This document shows positions 63,607 through 64,000 of a stretch of 64,000 bases of DNA, in pieces. Every line of letters begins with the position of its first letter. The first letter of the stretch is position 1. Location: contig CM049309.1 in NCBI GenBank assembly GCA_026874595.1, positions 73,888,426 to 73,952,425 on the forward strand, given 5' to 3'. The notes under the pieces are model-generated. The model was given only the letters and a program-made list of their open reading frames with translations, made no database searches and was not told the DNA's origin. The position numbers and the translations under genes were made by a program. Source of the DNA: Sipunculus nudus (Eukaryota > Annelida > Sipuncula > Golfingiida > Sipunculidae).

Positions 63607-63796
63607 TCTCACTGGACTGCGACAGCTTGCGACTAGTTGAAGACACGACAATTGCGAGAAAATACGCGAGTTAGCGACCATTTTTACTAGCAATCACACT
63701 GAAAATGAGAACCGCCGCGAATGTTTTACGACTCTTTTGAGACTCTCTCGCGAATGAATTCGCAATTTGTCGCAAAACTGTCGCAGCCCAGTGAGA
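63607..63796. mobile_element. Short MITE with GCGAC-rich inverted ends
   Basis: TCTCACTGGACTGCGACAG at the left and its near inverse CTGTCGCAGCCCAGTGAGA at the right; GCGA/TCGC words throughout. 190 bp, no coding capacity, target duplication not clear. Confidence 0.7.
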
Positions 63797-64000
63797 AACA
63801 GGCTTTAACGAATAACTCTCCATTCCGCTAGATGTCGTTTCTACTGGAAACGAACCTCGTCTTGGTAGTCAACTGTGGGACGGCCGGGGCTACATGCCCC
63901 AACTGTCAAACTTCAAAATCATAATCTGTAACAATTGGAAATATTTTTTGTTTATATTTCACATACGTACGCTTACAAAATATAACATATTCCGTGAAGT

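Larger units (their letters stand above)
62694..64000. other. Downstream region of copy C
   Basis: Starts like the spacers after A and B (TACAAATAATTCTGTTCTTTATGG near 62820), then is interrupted by the interspersed repeat at 63047-63245 and a MITE at 63607-63796. No gene seen to the window end. Confidence 0.55.

Overview
This window is animal nuclear DNA. It has short coding exons with canonical GT/AG junctions, TATA-type promoters with a short 5' exon, long AT-rich introns, many (TA)n arrays and a dense set of eukaryotic transposons (DIRS, Penelope, Gypsy, hAT-type MITEs, SINEs). The protein architecture and transposon mix fit a marine invertebrate, most likely a mollusc or other lophotrochozoan. 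That assignment is inference, as no marker gene is present.

The backbone is a head-to-tail array of three copies of one gene, all on the + strand. Copy A is only its 3' part (about 1-5215), copy B is about 19390-41861 and copy C is about 48230-62451. Copy C is intact: 12 exons (exon 1 non-coding, 11 coding) give a 613-residue secreted protein. In order it has a signal peptide, a lysozyme/SLT-like domain (exons 2-4), a von Willebrand A domain with complete MIDAS (exons 5-7), an unrecognised ~100-residue beta-rich domain (exons 8-9), two EGF modules (exons 10, 11) and a C-terminal peritrophin-A/CBM14-type chitin-binding domain (exon 12). Exon phases are identical between copies, so lesions can be read by direct comparison.

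Copies A and B carry disabling lesions. B has no exon 6 (the middle of the vWA domain, with two metal-site segments) and a 20-bp frameshifting deletion in exon 9. A has AG changed to TG at the exon 9 acceptor, a 6-bp deletion removing an EGF cysteine, and no terminal chitin-binding exon. All of this is inferred from alignment by eye.

Introns of B and C hold nested mobile elements: a 5.6-kb DIRS retrotransposon (B intron 10), a Penelope-like relic split by an hAT-type MITE (B intron 7), a foldback element split by another DNA transposon (B intron 11), and a second copy of that transposon, itself split by an hAT-type element (C intron 6).

The A-B spacer (5216-19389) and B-C spacer (41862-48230) are homologous. 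The A-B one is expanded by internal duplication (8870-10040, 11190-12605, 17370-19150), a Gypsy 3' end (about 12610-13440) and SINE-like insertions. Each of B and C has a conserved promoter block (ATTGG, TCACGTGA, TATA-like) and a start-overlapping upstream ORF. No other protein-coding host gene, rRNA, genuine tRNA gene or CRISPR was seen.
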